Below are positions 1-7,195 of a stretch of 13,941 nucleotides of DNA, in pieces. The translations under genes were made by a program, and so were the position numbers. Positions within the stretch are counted from its first letter, which is position 1; the number at the start of each line of letters is the position of its first letter. The notes beneath the pieces were generated by a model. It searched no databases, was not told the origin of the DNA, and worked only from the letters and a program-made list of their open reading frames with translations. The DNA is from CAZEAC01 sp964510065. Its GTDB lineage: Bacteria > Bdellovibrionota_C > UBA2361 > CAIXSY01. The stretch lies in assembly GCA_964510065.1 (NCBI GenBank), contig CAZEAC010000109.1, positions 1 through 13,941 of the forward strand, in the 5' to 3' direction.

Positions 1-38
1 GCAAAAATCGCCAAAAGGCCGGCGAAGACGGAATGCAT
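1..38 (-). CDS. possible 5' end of a gene cut by the window edge
   Basis: Reading the minus strand from an ATG at 38-36 gives an open frame to the window edge beginning MHSVFAGLLAIF, followed by one more partial codon. The hydrophobic run resembles a signal peptide or first membrane helix. Only 12 full codons are visible and there is no convincing ribosome binding site at normal spacing (an AGGG lies about 15 bases upstream). The call rests on composition and on the divergent arrangement with nadA. It may be chance, and no function can be given. Confidence 0.3.
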   Translation of the reverse strand, partial: MHSVFAGLLAIF

Positions 39-156
39 AGTTTTTCAGAGGTTCCCTAGGACGTAATGAGCATTTCTGATTCCTTTGGCAAAATTAGCAA
101 TACTCCCTTTAACATTGGATAATTTTACCTAGGAAATACCCAAGTACGAAACAGTT

Positions 157-165
157 TGCTACTAT
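157..165 (+). promoter_or_regulatory. candidate extended -10 promoter of nadA
   Basis: TGCTACTAT fits the extended -10 pattern TGnTAnnnT. The expected transcription start, about seven bases downstream, falls at or next to the nadA ATG at 173, so the transcript would be leaderless or nearly so. The best -35 at 17-base spacing is poor (TACCCA, 137-142), as is common for extended -10 promoters. This is a consensus match only, without experimental support. Confidence 0.35.
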
Positions 166-172
166 CGTAGCT

Positions 173-1207
173 ATGCAAGCGACTTCAGTCACCAATACTT
201 ACGATCAGATGGCAGCGAAACTTTCTCGGCTAATGCCGGACTTTGAGATCCGCAAGAAGGCCGAAATTGTCTACGAGATTCTGAGACTCAAAGCAGAGCG
301 TAACGCTATAATCCTTGGACATAACTATATGGAGGCGGCGCTCTACCACACTGTTCCTGACGTAGTCGGCGATTCACTCTACCTTTCGCGCGAAGCCGCG
401 CGCACGGCAAAAGATCCGATTATATTCTGCGGCGTAAAGTTCATGGCGGAAACAGCCAAGATTCTTAATCCGACAAAGACCGTCTTGCTTCCCGCACTTA
501 AAGCTGGGTGCTCGCTCGCTGGAGCAATCTCCGCCGCCGATGTACTTGCGCTCCGTAAACAATTTCCGGGAGCACCGGTAGTGACGTATATTAACACCTA
601 TGCCGAGGTAAAGGCCGAGAGCGACATCTGCGTTACCTCCGGCAACGCCGCGCGAGTTATCCGATCACTTAAGGATAAGACCATTATTTTTCTGCCCGAT
701 GAATTTATGGCGCGAAATCTCGCTGCCGAGACTGGGAGAAGAATTATCTTCCCGGATAAGGGTGAAACTCGCGGCGCGAGCGACGACCCGATTATCGTCG
801 GCTGGAAAGGACGCTGCGAAGTGCATGAAAAATTTACTGTTGAAGATATTATTAACGCCAAAAAGCAGTTTCCGGGAACGGTCGCGATTACCCACCCCGA
901 AAGCCCTCCGGAAGTGGTAAACGCGTCCGACTTCTCCGGTGGAACTACGCAGATGGTTGACTATGTTAAGGCGAGCAACGCTCCGCATTTTCTCATACTC
1001 ACCGAATGCAGCATGGGTGATAACATTATCGCGGAGAATCCAGAGAAAGACATTTTAAGGCTTTGCAGCGTGCGTTGCCCGCATATGAACCAGATAACCT
1101 TGGAGGACACGCTGGCTTCGCTCCGCGAAGATCGCTATCAGGTTGAAGTGCCGGAAGCTGTCCGAACACGGGCACTACGTGCAGTGACGCGGATGTTAGA
1201 GATGTAA
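173..1207 (+). CDS. nadA: quinolinate synthase
   Basis: Cytoplasmic [4Fe-4S] enzyme that condenses iminoaspartate with dihydroxyacetone phosphate to quinolinate in de novo NAD synthesis. The 344 residues span the whole family. The early HNYMEAALYHTVPDVVGDS motif (residues 50-68) and the GCSLAGA motif (112-118) are present. Candidate cluster cysteines are C113, C215 and C302; C302 sits in a CPHMNQITLE stretch matching the usual CPNM motif. C298 is a nearby alternative ligand. No Shine-Dalgarno precedes the ATG at 173, nor the in-frame ATG at 209, but an extended -10 ends eight bases before 173, which fits a leaderless message. Its partners nadB and nadC are not in the window. It converges on efp with hairpin repeat A between them. 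The family assignment is secure; the exact start is less so. Confidence 0.95.
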   Translation: MQATSVTNTYDQMAAKLSRLMPDFEIRKKAEIVYEILRLKAERNAIILGHNYMEAALYHTVPDVVGDSLYLSREAARTAKDPIIFCGVKFMAETAKILNPTKTVLLPALKAGCSLAGAISAADVLALRKQFPGAPVVTYINTYAEVKAESDICVTSGNAARVIRSLKDKTIIFLPDEFMARNLAAETGRRIIFPDKGETRGASDDPIIVGWKGRCEVHEKFTVEDIINAKKQFPGTVAITHPESPPEVVNASDFSGGTTQMVDYVKASNAPHFLILTECSMGDNIIAENPEKDILRLCSVRCPHMNQITLEDTLASLREDRYQVEVPEAVRTRALRAVTRMLEM

Positions 1208-1235
1208 TATTTCTGCGCGGTAGCAATTTCCGCTA

Positions 1236-1284
1236 CTCTGTGTCTCTGTGGTTCAAATACTTTAATAACCACAGAGACACAGAG
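1236..1284. repeat. hairpin repeat copy A (perfect 18-bp inverted repeat)
   Basis: Left arm CTCTGTGTCTCTGTGGTT (1236-1253) and its exact complement (1267-1284) flank a 13-base loop. It lies between the convergent 3' ends of nadA and efp. It has no T run on either strand after the stem, so it is not a standard intrinsic terminator, although it could still slow transcription or protect 3' ends. The same core occurs at 3063, 7111 and 13847. This is the most symmetrical of the four copies. Confidence 0.9.
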
Positions 1285-1331
1285 CAAGGGAAAGAATACT
1301 CGGAGTCTGCGAGCAATTACGGCGAAAGCGC

Positions 1332-1889
1332 CTATTCAGCGCGACTAATATACTGTCCCTCTTCCGTGCTGACCACAATCTTATCACCAACATTTACAAA
1401 AGGCGGCACATTGAGAGTGAGCCCTGTATCGGTCTTGGCTGGCTTTGGAGAATTACTTGCCGTCGCGCCACGAAGCTCCGGAGCGGTATCGACAATGGTA
1501 AGGACAACAGTTTGCGGAAGGTTCACACCGATCGGATTGCCCTCAAAGGTGGTGATATCAACTTCCATTTGATCTTGAAGATAGTAAGCTCCATCGCCTA
1601 ATACTTCTCGGCTAATCGTAATCTCTTCGTAAGACTCCTTAAACATGAAATGGAGCCCATCATTATCGCTGTAGAGGTATGTTGCCTGGGCAGTCATGAC
1701 ATCGGCTTCCTCAAGCTCCTCCGTCGAACTAAAACGAACTTCAGTCTGGTTGCCCGACATCAGGTTGCGCATTTTGGTCTGAACCATGGCGCGAAGATTC
1801 CCAGGGGTATGGTGCCGAAACTCCATTATGCGGTGAGGTACGCCATTATGCATAATTACAGTTCCCTTTCGAACGTCGCTCGCCTTCAT
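1332..1889 (-). CDS. efp: elongation factor P, variant tip loop
   Basis: Translation factor that relieves ribosomes stalled on proline runs. The protein shows the usual three-domain length: an N-terminal KOW-like domain (MKASDVRKGTVIMHNG), the middle OB fold (FSSTEELEEADV onward), and a C-terminal OB domain ending GDKIVVSTEEGQYISRAE. I place the start at ATG 1889 (185 residues): GGGGAA lies seven bases upstream. A TTG at 1904 would add five residues but would put that purine run inside the gene. The tip loop reads HHTPGNLRAMVQTKMRN, so the residue aligned with the modified Lys34 of E. coli EF-P (PGKG) is Asn31. Neither that lysine nor the rhamnosylated arginine of the Pseudomonas type is present. 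No modification genes (epmA, epmB, earP) are nearby. It resembles EF-P more than YeiP, but a subfamily tree was not made. Confidence 0.93.
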   Translation of the reverse strand: MKASDVRKGTVIMHNGVPHRIMEFRHHTPGNLRAMVQTKMRNLMSGNQTEVRFSSTEELEEADVMTAQATYLYSDNDGLHFMFKESYEEITISREVLGDGAYYLQDQMEVDITTFEGNPIGVNLPQTVVLTIVDTAPELRGATASNSPKPAKTDTGLTLNVPPFVNVGDKIVVSTEEGQYISRAE

Positions 1890-1925
1890 ATAGATGTTCC
1901 CCAAATCGGTATTTTTCGAGCCCGT

Positions 1926-1953
1926 ATGATACAGGAAACAGCTTATTAAGCAA
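1926..1953 (-). promoter_or_regulatory. candidate efp promoter
   Basis: On the minus strand, TTGCTT (1953-1948) and TATCAT (1931-1926) are separated by 16 bases. The -10 matches five of six consensus bases; the -35 matches only three. The predicted start near 1919 gives a leader of about 30 bases holding the GGGGAA ribosome binding site. It is back-to-back with the tRNA promoter. Confidence 0.4.
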
Positions 1954-1964
1954 CCGAGCGACGC

Positions 1965-1993
1965 TTGATAAAAATCAAATAAGGCACTAGACT
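1965..1993 (+). promoter_or_regulatory. candidate tRNA-Ala promoter
   Basis: TTGATA (1965-1970, five of six consensus bases) and TAGACT (1988-1993, four of six) are separated by exactly 17 bases. The expected start is near 2000, about 17 bases before the mature tRNA 5' end at 2017. It is the best two-box promoter in the window. Confidence 0.55.
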
Positions 1994-2016
1994 CATTTCG
2001 CTTTTCCGTCCCTTAC

Positions 2017-2089
2017 GGGCCCGTAGCTCAGTTGGTAGAGCGCAGCATTCGCATTGCTGAGGCCAGCGGTTCGAACCCGCTCGGGTCCA
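2017..2089 (+). tRNA. tRNA-Ala (anticodon CGC)
   Basis: A 73-base cloverleaf. Acceptor stem 2017-2023 pairs with 2082-2088; D stem 2026-2029 with 2038-2041; anticodon stem 2043-2047 with 2055-2059; T stem 2065-2069 with 2077-2081, enclosing the TTCGAAC loop. Anticodon CGC (2050-2052) reads GCG codons. The acceptor stem carries G3:U70 and the discriminator is A73, the classic alanine identity elements, so anticodon and identity agree. The 3' CCA is not encoded and would need to be added by CCA-adding enzyme. Confidence 0.97.
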
Positions 2090-2169
2090 TTCTGCTTCGC
2101 CCCTTTCGCGGCTTCGTCTGGCAAGCCATCCTCGCCACTCTCGCTAATATTCCAGAATAACCATTATTA

Positions 2170-2198
2170 AACCGATCTTTAGCTTCGCGAGATCGGTT
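2170..2198. repeat. 9-bp inverted repeat upstream of the 267-residue gene
   Basis: AACCGATCT (2170-2178) and AGATCGGTT (2190-2198) are exact complements around an 11-base loop. It could end the tRNA transcript, but no T run follows on the plus strand. A -10-like TAAAAT (2198-2203) overlaps the right arm, so the palindrome could instead be an operator for the gene starting at 2222. The sequence alone does not decide between these. Confidence 0.55.
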
Positions 2199-2221
2199 AA
2201 AATAGCCGCAGTTGGCATTAT

Positions 2222-3025
2222 ATGAACGACCTCCTTGTCGCTCGACGAAAAAATATTGCTGCAGCCGAGGCTCTCGTATCGCGCACCGTCGATATCCGTC
2301 TACAGAAAGCGGCTCCACTTCCAGCACTGCCGCGAGCTACTTTTCTACAACCAGAGCTCGCTAGAGCACTACTTAAAACCGAGCTTCCCTGGGGAGAGAC
2401 AGTACGATCGGTGCTTTTTGCCCTATTCGCCGCACCAGCGGCGCGCGAACGCGCGATATCCCGAAGAGAGGCCCTCGAGCTTCGGGAAGAAAGTTTCAAA
2501 GACCCAGAGAAAGACAGAAAAACCCTTTCTACTGTGCTCACGCGGGCCTATCAGTATGGGATCCTCTTCAAGTCCGAATCAAGAACCGAAGATCCCGCAC
2601 GCGACCAACAGGAAGCAGTTTTTCAACTTAGCAATGATCATGAAGTCTTGAAGTTATTCAATCAGGTTAATTACGAAGAGCGTGCCATAAACCCTCAAAC
2701 GGTAAGCGCTGACGCTTCGTCAAGAAAGCAATCTCTACAAAACTTCTGGAGTAGCGCTTTCGACCAACTTGCCGAAGACCGGAAAAAGCAAGATGACCTT
2801 CGCGCATCGTTTCGAACATTTTTCGAAACTCCGCGCACACAAACTCAGCTATTTCTTCACCAAGCGCTTTATCCCGAAGGACACCTAAGTTTTTCTCGCG
2901 ACGTCGGTTCAGCGCTCACACACCTTCTTAATATGGCGCTTCAAGCTGGAGTGCTTGTGCCGCTCGACAGCAAAGAGATTGCAACATTTCCGGATTTTAC
3001 CCCGCGTTACAAGCTTGCGGAATAA
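2222..3025 (+). CDS. hypothetical protein with two possible winged-helix halves
   Basis: I do not recognise this 267-residue protein. It has no signal peptide or membrane segment and is rich in Arg, Glu, Gln and Ala, so it is probably cytoplasmic. Residues 59-118 (ETVRSVLFALF, then TLSTVLTRAYQYGILF) and 205-248 (RTQTQLFLHQALY, then SALTHLLNMALQAGVLVPL) each look like two or three helices ending in a turn and a short strand, a pattern seen in winged-helix DNA-binding domains. The link (about 160-200) is charged and probably helical. The ATG has no Shine-Dalgarno; an in-frame TAA at 2198-2200 limits the start to this region. The long clean frame and consistent codon use support a real gene. It converges on the 1256-residue gene, with hairpin repeat B between. 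Confidence 0.75.
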   Translation: MNDLLVARRKNIAAAEALVSRTVDIRLQKAAPLPALPRATFLQPELARALLKTELPWGETVRSVLFALFAAPAARERAISRREALELREESFKDPEKDRKTLSTVLTRAYQYGILFKSESRTEDPARDQQEAVFQLSNDHEVLKLFNQVNYEERAINPQTVSADASSRKQSLQNFWSSAFDQLAEDRKKQDDLRASFRTFFETPRTQTQLFLHQALYPEGHLSFSRDVGSALTHLLNMALQAGVLVPLDSKEIATFPDFTPRYKLAE

Positions 3026-3062
3026 TCACTAGCACACACCCTATCCCTATTCCCGGTCCTCA

Positions 3063-3167
3063 CTCGGTGCTCTCTGCGCCTCTGTGGTTAATTTTACTTT
3101 CGGAAAAACCACAGAGTCACGGAGAGCACAGAGGCGAGAAGAGTCGGAAAACTTATGTTATAGAGTA
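3063..3167. repeat. hairpin repeat copy B with conserved right tail
   Basis: Imperfect stem of about 27 bp: 3063-3089 pairs with 3107-3133 with three mismatches and one G-U pair, around a 17-base loop. The core GCCTCTGTGGTT matches the other copies, and CTCGGTG at the left end is shared with copy C. A right tail, 3131-3167, aligns without gaps to 13905-13941 of copy D (24 of 37 identical). The tail ends at AGAGTA, directly against the stop codon of the minus-strand gene at 3168. Confidence 0.85.
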
Positions 3168-6100
3168 CTAGAAACCGAAATTAACTTTATCGTCAAACTT
3201 CAGATACACGATATCGTACTCGCCAGTGAACATTCCGTTGGCATCGTACTTCGGTATGTAGATCGGCTTCTTTCGATTCCATAGGCCGGAGGCATTGGTG
3301 TCAGTGCGATCAAAATCCTTATTCTTCTTCTGATCTCCGAGCTCACCGATATACTCATGCTCGCGATCCTGTCCAAAGCCATGCGCGGGGCGGCTGGACT
3401 CTTTTTTACTCTCTACTTTTTTCTGTTCAGTTCGTCTGGGTTGCGCACTATTGTGCGGTTGCGGCACCGGCTGTAATGGCGTCGAGGTCCGATACTCGAC
3501 GTCGACTACTGGTGTTGCTTGAAGCTCGGAAGCAAGTTGCGGTTCCGGCAACGCCTGCTCCGCGACAGGTGTCGGCTTTAAAATCGGTGTCTCAATAGTC
3601 GGAGCCGATGTAACTATCTGCGGCGCTACTTCACGCTGCACTTCCGGAGCCGTCGGGATAACAATCTCGGCCGGTATAACCTGTGGCGCGGTCAAAGGCT
3701 TCGGACTTGATTTCTGCTCGACACGCGCTTCTGGGCTGGACACTTGCTGTGCGACATAGACTGTGTTCGGAGCAACCGAGGCGCTACCTTCAACGTTGAT
3801 TACCGTGGTTTGTGCGGAGCCACCGAGACTTGCGGTTGGAGAACCCTCCGAAAGCTGCATCGTCGAACTGTTCGGGGCCACCTGTGTTTGGACGCTCCGT
3901 GCCGGCGCAGACGCAACCTGAGTTACTGGACGCACCTCAGGCGCCGACAACACTGCCGGGCCTCCACCGCCACCTCTGCGAGAGCTTCCGCCGCCCAAGC
4001 TTGGTCCAAAATCAGTGCCACCGCCCGAGCCCGGATCGAAACTTACATTTCCCCAGCCGGTCGGATCGTAGCTGAAACCAGGTCCATCAACATCGCGGTC
4101 CTGTTTTTCAACATCGCTAGCGCCATCTACACTCGGCACCGAATCTATTCCGAGCTGTGCATCAGCGTTGTTCATAATTCGGGTGGCCTGCTCAAAAAGT
4201 CTTTCGTTTTCGAGGTCACTTTCTTCTTCTTGTTCTGCTGCTGCAGAGTCTTCAGCCCTTGACTCCTTGTACCCAGTGTCAGCAAGAAGCGCATCCGGAT
4301 CGCCCAACGCTCGTTGCAACATACGATCGATGTCATCGAACTCTTCCGCGACAGTTTCATTGTTCGAAGCAGCAGATGCAGGTGCTACCTCAGCCTTCAA
4401 AGTCGCTTCCGAACTTTCAACTTTTGGAGAGCTCGTCTCTGCTACCTTGACCTCAGACACCTTAGCCTGAACCACTTTAGTCTCGGCAACACTCTGGATC
4501 TCGGTCGTTTGAACCGGCACGGCTCCTTGAATCTCAGTATCGGCAACCGGCGCAGAATCAATCTTTCCGTTATCGAGATGCGCTTCGGCGTGTGCTCCTT
4601 TTTTGTGGTTCAGCGCTCCAGAAAGACTTACGTCAAAGGTATCAGCAACCGTTACACCAACACCCGCAACAGCGCCTACCATTTGAATCACATTACCGGA
4701 GGCAGCCGCATTCACCACGCGGGCACTCATCTCAGGGGCATCAGAAACTCCTTCAGCAACGTCAACGGTACGGCCGAGATTTGTACCCATCTTTAATGCT
4801 TTATTCAGCTCATCAAGCCGCTTGGGCGAAAGTTGCGCCAACTCTTCCGCAGTCTTCGGAAGAGCCGCACCAAAACGCGCCGTCGCTGCCGCGCGAGATG
4901 CTCTAGAGAGCGCGCCCATGAAGAGCAGGCTATCCGCTGTTCCACTAATAGTGTTGTTTACAATACGACCTATCTTAAAAGATTCGCCCGCAGTCTGCGA
5001 CACATAGAGCTCATCAGCGGTTGCCGCAGCGGCGGAAAGTCCTCCCGCACTTGCGACGGCTTTTAGTGCAGACGTATTTCCTGTGCTAAGCGTAAGCGCC
5101 AATCCACCGGCCGCTTCAGCGGTCTTGATTGCACCCTTTCCAACCTTAAGCAGGGTATCGTGTTTTTGATACTCTTTGAACTGCTGCCGATCCATCTTCT
5201 GATCTTCACCAACGTTCATGACCCAACGTTGATATTCGTCATAGCTCTGATCAACTCCCTGGAGCAGCGCGCCAACCCCTTCACCGGCTTGAACCAGCGG
5301 ATTTACGGCGAAATAGTTATCGACGAGCGTTGAGCTGGCAAACTGCTCATCCGAACCGAGGACCGAACCAACGCCGATCTTATTCATCACCGATCGATTC
5401 GCATTAACTACTGCTGCACCAGCTTCAGACCACTCCCAGCCCTGGCCCAGTACAAATCCCAGAGCACCACCTCCATAGTAGGCGGCATTGCCTACAACGA
5501 GATCGACGCTAGCTTCAAGCGCTCTGGGAATAGATTTACCCGCGCGTACATACCAAGGCTCGGCTGCCACTTTATCTGCTGCTTCTTTTCGTCCGGCGTC
5601 TATGGCGTTATTGGCTTCATCGGTAACCTTCGCGTTAAGCTCCTTAAGCTTTGCCATGTCGACAAGGCCGGGATGCTCCTTGTTGAGCTTTTCAATTTCA
5701 CGGTAGCATGCTGCTCTGTCTTTTGAGATCTGATCAAATTTCTTTTTGCCCTCCTCGGAGAGGTCAAGCGCCGCGAACTTTAATTTCCAGCGTCCCTCGA
5801 CTACCTCTTTGACTAAGGTGCTCGCCCGCTTCGCGGTTTCCGCAGTTACTGCACATTTTGCTAGCTCATCGGCTTTTTCAGCCTCCAGCTTTCTGCGTAG
5901 TAAGATCACCTGTTCGTCAGTCGGCACCTCACGATAGTGCGGATCAGCAGTTTCCGAGGTGACCTTAAACTCTCGTGCAAGCGGATCAAGTTTTTTGTGA
6001 AATTCGTCGGATTTTTCCTCGCGCCACGCCGCATCCTGCAAAGCAGCTTTCTCCTTCTCTCGGCGCTTTGCTTCAGCGAGCTCATCAAGATATTTCTGTT

Positions 6101-6938
6101 GATCATTTTCGCCAAGCACGCCATCGACAAGTTTACGCTCAGTGCTCTTTGATGACCCCTGCGACGCTTTGTAAAAGCGCAGTGGATCTTTGTCGCCCGA
6201 AGAAGACGACGTCGTTGCCGTGTAGTACGGGATCACGGGCGAATACGTCCCTAGTACACCTGCACTCGAGGCTGCGCCGGTCATCAGCGCATAGATCGCG
6301 GCCGAAGGAGCGTAAGGGCTTCCTACAACATGCGCGAACTGCGCGTAGAATTTCGCTTGGGTTTCCGAGTCAAAAAGCTCGCTTATCGACTCTTGAAGCG
6401 TTTGGCGAGTTTCATTTCGAATGATCAACTCAAGGGTACCGTCATGACCGCCTAATTTGCCTACGAGATTTTCAGCAAATGCCGAGAGCTCTTCCTTTGA
6501 GATCTGCGCACCACTTTGCGACTTACTCATGAGGTCGCGGCCTAACTCTTTCGTAATTGCTCGCACCACCTCGCATTGCGTTTCAGGGTCGAGCTGCGCC
6601 ATATGCTGTGCAAGCTCTTCGGCATCACGAAATGAGGCTACTTTCTTCTTGATTCTCTTTTGGACTGTGAGCTCCTGCTGCGCCGCGAATAATTCAAGGC
6701 CGTTTGTTAATACTGCCCCCCGAGCAGCGCTCGTTTGATTGGGAATATTCAATCCGGTTTGAAATGAAGCACCATTGACTGTGCCATCGCTGACCTGCCG
6801 ATGATGAAGATCTGAGAACTTTTTTGACGTGCTTGGATGAGATCCAGAACGATCGGGAAAGTTCAACTTACCGAGCTTCGATGGCTCACCTGACTGATTT
6901 TTAGCGACCTTTTGCTGACTTAACTCGCGGTCACTCAT
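3168..6938 (-). CDS. 1256-residue protein of unknown function, possible surface or secreted protein
   Basis: I recognise no family. Order of regions: Ser/Gln/Asn-rich probably disordered N-terminus (1-75); helical segment (80-200); short Ala/Ser/Tyr hydrophobic stretch (205-242); strongly charged Lys/Glu/Ala helical region, likely coiled coil (280-460); Gly/Ala-rich hydrophobic patches (475-515, 600-690, 740-770); acidic region (860-925); Gly-rich linker (968-994); Pro/Val/Glu/Thr-rich disordered tail (1000-1180); a final 70 residues rich in Tyr, Phe and Asp, ending KVNFGF. No signal peptide, ATP-binding motif or catalytic motif is visible. The alternation of hydrophobic Gly/Ala helices and coiled coil recalls large exported effectors or polymorphic toxins, but this is inference. 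The ATG at 6938 follows GGGGG at eight bases. It appears to be a single-gene unit; the 257-base gap upstream to acs holds hairpin repeat C and otherwise nothing I can name. Confidence 0.85.
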   Translation of the reverse strand: MSDRELSQQKVAKNQSGEPSKLGKLNFPDRSGSHPSTSKKFSDLHHRQVSDGTVNGASFQTGLNIPNQTSAARGAVLTNGLELFAAQQELTVQKRIKKKVASFRDAEELAQHMAQLDPETQCEVVRAITKELGRDLMSKSQSGAQISKEELSAFAENLVGKLGGHDGTLELIIRNETRQTLQESISELFDSETQAKFYAQFAHVVGSPYAPSAAIYALMTGAASSAGVLGTYSPVIPYYTATTSSSSGDKDPLRFYKASQGSSKSTERKLVDGVLGENDQQKYLDELAEAKRREKEKAALQDAAWREEKSDEFHKKLDPLAREFKVTSETADPHYREVPTDEQVILLRRKLEAEKADELAKCAVTAETAKRASTLVKEVVEGRWKLKFAALDLSEEGKKKFDQISKDRAACYREIEKLNKEHPGLVDMAKLKELNAKVTDEANNAIDAGRKEAADKVAAEPWYVRAGKSIPRALEASVDLVVGNAAYYGGGALGFVLGQGWEWSEAGAAVVNANRSVMNKIGVGSVLGSDEQFASSTLVDNYFAVNPLVQAGEGVGALLQGVDQSYDEYQRWVMNVGEDQKMDRQQFKEYQKHDTLLKVGKGAIKTAEAAGGLALTLSTGNTSALKAVASAGGLSAAAATADELYVSQTAGESFKIGRIVNNTISGTADSLLFMGALSRASRAAATARFGAALPKTAEELAQLSPKRLDELNKALKMGTNLGRTVDVAEGVSDAPEMSARVVNAAASGNVIQMVGAVAGVGVTVADTFDVSLSGALNHKKGAHAEAHLDNGKIDSAPVADTEIQGAVPVQTTEIQSVAETKVVQAKVSEVKVAETSSPKVESSEATLKAEVAPASAASNNETVAEEFDDIDRMLQRALGDPDALLADTGYKESRAEDSAAAEQEEESDLENERLFEQATRIMNNADAQLGIDSVPSVDGASDVEKQDRDVDGPGFSYDPTGWGNVSFDPGSGGGTDFGPSLGGGSSRRGGGGGPAVLSAPEVRPVTQVASAPARSVQTQVAPNSSTMQLSEGSPTASLGGSAQTTVINVEGSASVAPNTVYVAQQVSSPEARVEQKSSPKPLTAPQVIPAEIVIPTAPEVQREVAPQIVTSAPTIETPILKPTPVAEQALPEPQLASELQATPVVDVEYRTSTPLQPVPQPHNSAQPRRTEQKKVESKKESSRPAHGFGQDREHEYIGELGDQKKNKDFDRTDTNASGLWNRKKPIYIPKYDANGMFTGEYDIVYLKFDDKVNFGF

Positions 6939-7110
6939 GCGCAGAGCCCCCGATCACCTGATGTTGCTTAAAATACACCCACTCCATCTACGGTTATGGG
7001 CCTAACTAAACCGGATGTGGCACCAACATTACGAAATAAATCAAATTAATTTCAGGTGGTTACACGGCTTGAGGAACCCCCCTCATTAAGCGTGGGTAGC
7101 TAGTCCCCAT

Positions 7111-7165
7111 CTCGGTGCCCTCTGTGTCTCTGTGGTTTTTAGAGTAGTTAAACCACAGACACAGA
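7111..7165. repeat. hairpin repeat copy C
   Basis: TCTGTGTCTCTGTGGTT (7121-7137) pairs with AACCACAGACACAGA (7151-7165); the right arm lacks two bases relative to copy A, leaving a bulge. CTCGGTGCCC (7111-7120) matches the left edge of copy B. It lies about 30 bases past the acs stop codon, between acs and the start of the 1256-residue gene. Read on the minus strand, the flank CGCGGTGAA just before the stem resembles the flank of copy A, so orientation may differ between copies. Confidence 0.85.
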
Positions 7166-7195
7166 ATTCACCGCGTAGCAGAAAGGGCTCGCTCC

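Noticed and set aside
1236..1284. Hairpin A as a classical bidirectional intrinsic terminator between nadA and efp
   Set aside because: The stem is perfect, but neither strand has a T run after it, and the same sequence recurs at sites that are not between convergent genes.
1890..1904. TTG at 1904 as the efp start
   Set aside because: It would bury the GGGGAA ribosome binding site in the coding region; ATG 1889 has ideal spacing and family-like length.
2017..3025. tRNA-Ala as an attachment site of an integrated element
   Set aside because: No integrase, no direct repeat of the tRNA 3' end was noticed downstream, and the flanking genes look chromosomal.
3168..3215. C-terminal KVNFGF as an outer-membrane beta-barrel insertion signal
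   Set aside because: The terminal Phe and alternating hydrophobic residues fit the pattern, but the protein has no signal peptide and no repeated amphipathic strands before it.
3744..4262. Plus-strand 172-codon open frame opposite the 1256-residue gene
   Set aside because: It lies wholly within the Pro/Val and Gly-rich part of the long minus-strand gene, has Arg/Cys-rich composition typical of antisense frames, and no ribosome binding site was evident.
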